Shown piece after piece: positions 32,134-35,004 of a DNA stretch of 35,004 nucleotides. Position 1 is the stretch's first letter. Each line of letters starts with the position of its first letter. This DNA is from an uncultured Clostridia bacterium (GTDB lineage Bacteria > Bacillota > Clostridia > Peptostreptococcales > Anaerovoracaceae): NCBI GenBank assembly GCA_938046095.1, contig CALIXS010000006.1:1-35004 (forward strand), in the 5' to 3' direction. The translations under genes were made by a program, and so were the position numbers. The notes under the pieces were generated by a model. The model was not told the origin of the DNA. It saw only the letters and a list, made by a program, of their open reading frames with translations, and searched no databases.

Positions 32134-33375
32134 ATGCCCTTTTCAAAACAGGTTCGAACCAGAAGAAACACGATATTAGTCCTTTTGGCGATTATCGGCC
32201 TTGTAGCGTCGACTACATTCATTTCATCATCGGTAACGGCATCGGCAGTCGTTTATGCCGAGACGGCGGATTATTACGAATTAAAGCTTGGGGATAAGAC
32301 GTGGGCTACTGTGAAGACGCAGGCAGAAGCTCAGTCGATCATCGACGGCGTCAAGAAGCATTATGCCGCGGAAGGATATGATGTTCTGTATGCCACATGT
32401 GATCCTGAGATGACAATAGAAAAAAAGACTTATCAGGTCGCGACCGAAAAAGCTCCTGTATTTGATACGGATACTAAGACTATAGCCGATAAGATCGTGG
32501 CGGGAGAAACGACAACAGACGTTTATACCGTGCAGGACGGCGATACGATGTGGGACATAGCTGTCGCAAACAGTACGACTGTAGACGATATTATAGACGA
32601 CAATCCGGATTTCGATCCCGAAGTTCTCATGCCGGGAGATGAGATCAACTTCCGCACCACAAGTCATTATGTGAACGTTACCGTGGGACAGGAGATACCG
32701 TCCCGGCAGGAGACGGCGTACGATACGGTGTATGAGGATACGGACGAGCTTTATGCTGACGAAGAAGAGGTCAAGCAGGAGGGGGTTTTGGGTCTCAGAA
32801 ACGTTGTTGAGCATATCGTGACGGTTAACGGCGAGGTTACGGAAAGTACGGAGATTTCATCGGAGGTGGTGTCGGAACCGACGACGGAGATAATACTCAG
32901 AGGAACGAAAGAGCGCGAGGAACCGGTACAGGAGGATGCTCCTGAAGCGGCTCGTGAAGAGACGGCTTACGAAAGCAATACATCATCCTCATCATCTTCT
33001 TCCTATACGGCACCTGCGGCGCCTGCATATCAGGGTGACGGACAGTCGATAGCAAGCTTTGCTCTTTCGTGTGTCGGAATTCCTTACGTTTGGGGTGGTA
33101 CGAACCTTTCGTCAGGTGTAGACTGCTCAGGCTTCGTATACGCCGTTTACAGGGCGTGCGGCTATGGAGTATCGCGTTTCCCTGATGCAAACGGATACGT
33201 CGTACCTAACGATGCGAAGCAGCCCGGCGATATACTCAGGTATCCGGGACACTATGCGATATATGTGGGCGGAGGCATGGAGGTCGAGGCTCTCAACGCC
33301 GGTACGGGTGTAGTGACTATGCCTGTGGGCGTCGTTAACGGCGGGGCGTATTATACCGTCAGAGTCGTAGGCTGA
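32134..33375 (+). CDS. Secreted peptidoglycan hydrolase: LysM, G5 and NlpC/P60 domains
   Basis: 413 residues. A basic N-terminus and hydrophobic segment (about 14-37) ending near SAVVYAETA form a signal peptide. Domains in order: a region of unknown fold (about 45-125), LysM wall-binding (130-173, YTVQDGDTMWDIA), G5 (about 178-257, TVGQEIPSRQ to TTEIILRGTKE), a Glu-rich then Ser/Ala/Pro linker (258-300), and NlpC/P60 endopeptidase (305-413) with Cys331 in GVDCSGFVY, His373 in YPGHYAIYVGG and Asn388 as likely third residue. It would cut stem peptides, usually between D-Glu and residue 3. ATG 32134 has AGAGGAAGG upstream. It is a single-gene unit with its own promoter and terminator. Confidence 0.93.
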   Translation: MPFSKQVRTRRNTILVLLAIIGLVASTTFISSSVTASAVVYAETADYYELKLGDKTWATVKTQAEAQSIIDGVKKHYAAEGYDVLYATCDPEMTIEKKTYQVATEKAPVFDTDTKTIADKIVAGETTTDVYTVQDGDTMWDIAVANSTTVDDIIDDNPDFDPEVLMPGDEINFRTTSHYVNVTVGQEIPSRQETAYDTVYEDTDELYADEEEVKQEGVLGLRNVVEHIVTVNGEVTESTEISSEVVSEPTTEIILRGTKEREEPVQEDAPEAAREETAYESNTSSSSSSSYTAPAAPAYQGDGQSIASFALSCVGIPYVWGGTNLSSGVDCSGFVYAVYRACGYGVSRFPDANGYVVPNDAKQPGDILRYPGHYAIYVGGGMEVEALNAGTGVVTMPVGVVNGGAYYTVRVVG

Positions 33376-33403
33376 TCGATCTCCGATATGTAAGCCCTGC
33401 CCA

Positions 33404-33437
33404 TACAGGTATGGCGGATTTACAGGTATGGCAGATC
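33404..33437. repeat. Two 17-bp tandem units after the NlpC/P60 gene
   Basis: TACAGGTATGGCGGATT and TACAGGTATGGCAGATC (33404-33420 and 33421-33437), two differences. The first also forms a small hairpin with the preceding CCATAC. Confidence 0.8.
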
Positions 33438-33471
33438 AGAAAAAGGATAGAAATCCGTGCAGGATAATATT

Positions 33472-33500
33472 AAAGCTCCCGAGCGATCGGGAGCTTTTTG
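33472..33500 (+). terminator. Strong terminator of the NlpC/P60 gene
   Basis: A perfect 11-bp stem AAAGCTCCCGA/TCGGGAGCTTT with a GCGA tetraloop, followed by two more Ts. The A-run before the stem lets it work on the minus strand too, toward the end of serA. Confidence 0.92.
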
Positions 33501-33528
33501 ATGAACATCGGGGGCTTTTTGATGAACA
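33487..33528. repeat. 21-bp tandem duplication of the terminator 3' arm
   Basis: Two units (33487-33507 and 33508-33528) differ at one base. Each begins TCGGG, holds GCTTTTTG and ends ATGAACA. The first is the 3' arm and T-run of the terminator; the second is a copy without a matching 5' arm of its own. The remainder of the gap to 33578 shows nothing. Confidence 0.88.
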
Positions 33529-33578
33529 GAAACCGCATTTATAGAGGCACCGCTCAACGATCCGGGTCTTACGGAGAC

Positions 33579-34733
33579 TTATTTTATGATCCTGACTTTT
33601 GTTACGCCGTCCGCTTTAGCTACATCTGTGACATCCTCGTCAGTAGAAGCGAGAGCATAGCCGTAGCTGCCGCGCGCTGAACCTGTCACCTGCCTGATCC
33701 TGACACCTGCGAGCATCTTGACGGCGAGAGAAACGGGGTCGTCGACGTCCTTGGTCAGTATGACAATTCTTGTTTCGCCGGCCGACCTTGTACCGAGATC
33801 TACACTTGGGAAATTCACGGAGTTCATGACATTGCCGTTTTCGATCAGGTCGATAAGCTCTTCTGCAGCCATGGAAGCGCAGTTGTCTTCCGCTTCGGCC
33901 GTTGAGGCGCCCAGATGAGGCGTACATACCACCCCGTCCCTGCCGAGTATGCCCGGTGTCGCGAAATCCGTAGTATATCTTGACAGCCTGCCGGAATCGA
34001 GCGCGGCGAGCAGATCAGTCTCGTTAACGAGCTTGTCGCGGGAGAAATTCAGTAGGACAGCGCCATTTTTGAAATATGAGAACAGTTTTGCGTCGAACAT
34101 GCCGTTCGTGCTGTCGGTAGAAGGAAGATGGAGCGTTACGTAGTCACATTCCGGAAGGAGCTTTTCGAGCTCCTGTACGATCTTTACGGACGGGTCGAGT
34201 CTGAGAGCGGATTTTACGTCTATGTACGGATCGTAGCCTGAAACCTTTATTCCGAGCTTTACGGCGGTATTCGCGACAAGTGCACCGATAGCACCGAGCC
34301 CGACGACGCCGAGAGTTTTACCCTTTATTTCTGTGCCTGCGAATTGAGCTTTGCCTTTTTCGACCTTTTTACTCATATCGTTATCGTCTGACAGCGTCTT
34401 TTCCCACTCTATCCCCTCGGCAAGATTGCGCGCCGACATTATAAGAGCTCCGATAATAAGCTCCTTTACCGCGTTTGCGTTGGCTCCAGGCGTATTGAAA
34501 ACGACGATGCCCTGATCGGCACACCTGTCCAGAGGGATGTTGTTTACTCCCGCACCGGCTCTTGCTATGCCGATAAGCTCGTCATCAAACTTCATATCGT
34601 GCATTGCGGCGCTTCGTACGAGTAAGCCCGCCGAACCTTCAAAACCGTCGGTTCCGTCAGATACTGAATAGCGATCGGAAAAAAGGCGAAGACCCGCTTC
34701 GGAAATCTTGTTGAGTGTGGAAATCTTATACAT
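33579..34733 (-). CDS. serA: D-3-phosphoglycerate dehydrogenase
   Basis: 384 residues, the short SerA form. It oxidises 3-phosphoglycerate, the first step of serine synthesis. Seen: an N-terminal substrate domain with ARAGAGVNNIPLD, the NAD loop GVVGLGAIGALVA, the catalytic Arg in NFSRDKLVNE, and the catalytic His in CTPHLGASTAEAE. A short ACT-like C-terminus (about 315-384, TRIVILTKDVDDP to KVRIIK) could give serine feedback. ATG 34733 follows GGAGG at 8 bases. It diverges from serC with only 84 bases between starts, and they share a symmetric promoter region. A phosphoserine phosphatase gene is not in the window. Confidence 0.95.
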   Translation of the reverse strand: MYKISTLNKISEAGLRLFSDRYSVSDGTDGFEGSAGLLVRSAAMHDMKFDDELIGIARAGAGVNNIPLDRCADQGIVVFNTPGANANAVKELIIGALIMSARNLAEGIEWEKTLSDDNDMSKKVEKGKAQFAGTEIKGKTLGVVGLGAIGALVANTAVKLGIKVSGYDPYIDVKSALRLDPSVKIVQELEKLLPECDYVTLHLPSTDSTNGMFDAKLFSYFKNGAVLLNFSRDKLVNETDLLAALDSGRLSRYTTDFATPGILGRDGVVCTPHLGASTAEAEDNCASMAAEELIDLIENGNVMNSVNFPSVDLGTRSAGETRIVILTKDVDDPVSLAVKMLAGVRIRQVTGSARGSYGYALASTDEDVTDVAKADGVTKVRIIK

Positions 34734-34739
34734 GTCAGG

Positions 34740-34769
34740 TTGCCTCCTTGACAGAAATGGTGATATAAT
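34740..34769 (+). promoter_or_regulatory. Promoter of serC
   Basis: TTGCCT (34740-34745), 18 bases, TATAAT (34764-34769) with an extended -10 TGA. The -35 box lies inside the serA leader. Confidence 0.6.
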
Positions 34770-34780
34770 TAAACACAGTT

Positions 34781-34789
34781 ATTATATCA
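34781..34789 (-). promoter_or_regulatory. Promoter of serA, facing the serC promoter
   Basis: On the minus strand TGATATAAT (extended -10), the exact inverted copy of the serC element 11 bases away. No good -35 box is seen. The predicted starts of both transcripts fall between the two -10 boxes, so the polymerases compete for the same DNA. Confidence 0.55.
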
Positions 34790-34817
34790 TAACATCGTCT
34801 TGCAAAGGAGATATAAA

Positions 34818-35004
34818 ATGTTACAGAACGGTAGAGTTTTCAATTTTTCGGCCGGACCGTCAATGCTTCCTCTTCCTGTTATTGAGGAGGTGGCAGCCAA
34901 TCTCGCCAACTATAAGGGAACAGGTGAGTCTGTAATGGAGATGAGCCATAGATCCGTGGAATTCCAACAGATAATGGATGACGCCGAGGCAAATCTTCGC
35001 AAGC
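34818..35004 (+). CDS. serC: Phosphoserine aminotransferase (3' partial)
   Basis: Only the first 62 codons are in the window and no stop is reached. It begins with FNFSAGPSMLP, the SerC signature, then YKGTGESVMEMSHRS with the substrate-binding residues around the Ser-His-Arg. SerC is a PLP enzyme that converts phosphohydroxypyruvate, the SerA product, to phosphoserine. ATG 34818 has AAAGGAG 8 bases upstream. Pairing with divergent serA supports the call. Confidence 0.92.
   Translation, partial: MLQNGRVFNFSAGPSMLPLPVIEEVAANLANYKGTGESVMEMSHRSVEFQQIMDDAEANLRK

Overview
The window looks like chromosome of a Gram-positive, anaerobic, Clostridia-type Firmicute. Supporting signs are a long-form hibernation factor preceded by what looks like a raiA-type RNA, the cdaA-cdaR-glmM operon, a RecD2 helicase, a FemA/FemX-family peptidoglycan bridge enzyme, FrhB-like and Mrp iron-sulfur proteins, AGGAGG-type ribosome binding sites and many sigma-A promoters with 17-base spacers. 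Most of the window is of roughly balanced G+C. The first 3.5 kb is visibly richer in A+T.

Left end (1-3.5 kb, minus strand, A+T-rich): a lipoprotein with a CbiK-like C-terminus cut by the window edge, a membrane-anchored EEP-family phosphodiesterase or nuclease, and an LtrA-family membrane protein. This block stops at a tRNA operon (Asn-Leu-fMet, minus strand) with a consensus promoter and a strong terminator. Beyond the tRNAs the composition changes.

Middle (4-21.5 kb): a FemX-like enzyme diverges from an ABC transporter pair. Then come an orphan OmpR-type response regulator, a YhaM-type exoribonuclease, recD2, comF, the raiA-like RNA and hpf. Next is cdaA-cdaR-glmM (c-di-AMP synthesis, its regulator, and the glucosamine phosphate mutase of wall synthesis), followed by ywlG, nadE and murE, with a convergent cation diffusion facilitator and rpsT. 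FemX, GlmM, MurE, CdaA/CdaR and an NlpC/P60 hydrolase make peptidoglycan the main theme. MurE carries EDPR where DAP-adding enzymes carry DNPR. With FemX present, this points to Lys- or Orn-type rather than DAP-type peptidoglycan.

Right part (22-35 kb): one continuous reading frame fuses a complete homoserine O-acyltransferase (MetA, acetyl-CoA type by Glu111) to a complete aspartate kinase. It is followed by pyrC, then a free-standing structured RNA that I cannot assign to a family. After that come a minimal FrhB-like double-cluster ferredoxin, an Mrp-type Fe-S carrier ATPase, an AEC permease, an FMN-dependent alpha-hydroxy-acid dehydrogenase, rdgB, a YihY protein, a LysM-G5-NlpC/P60 wall hydrolase, serA, and the start of divergent serC. 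serA and serC share a symmetric face-to-face promoter region.

The most notable observations are the MetA-aspartokinase fusion, the unassigned RNA at 25.9-26.1 kb, the compact FrhB-like protein, and short imperfect tandem duplications (17-47 bp units, 2-3 copies) in many intergenic spaces, several of them over gene 3' ends. I found no CRISPR array, complete insertion sequence, rRNA or prophage.
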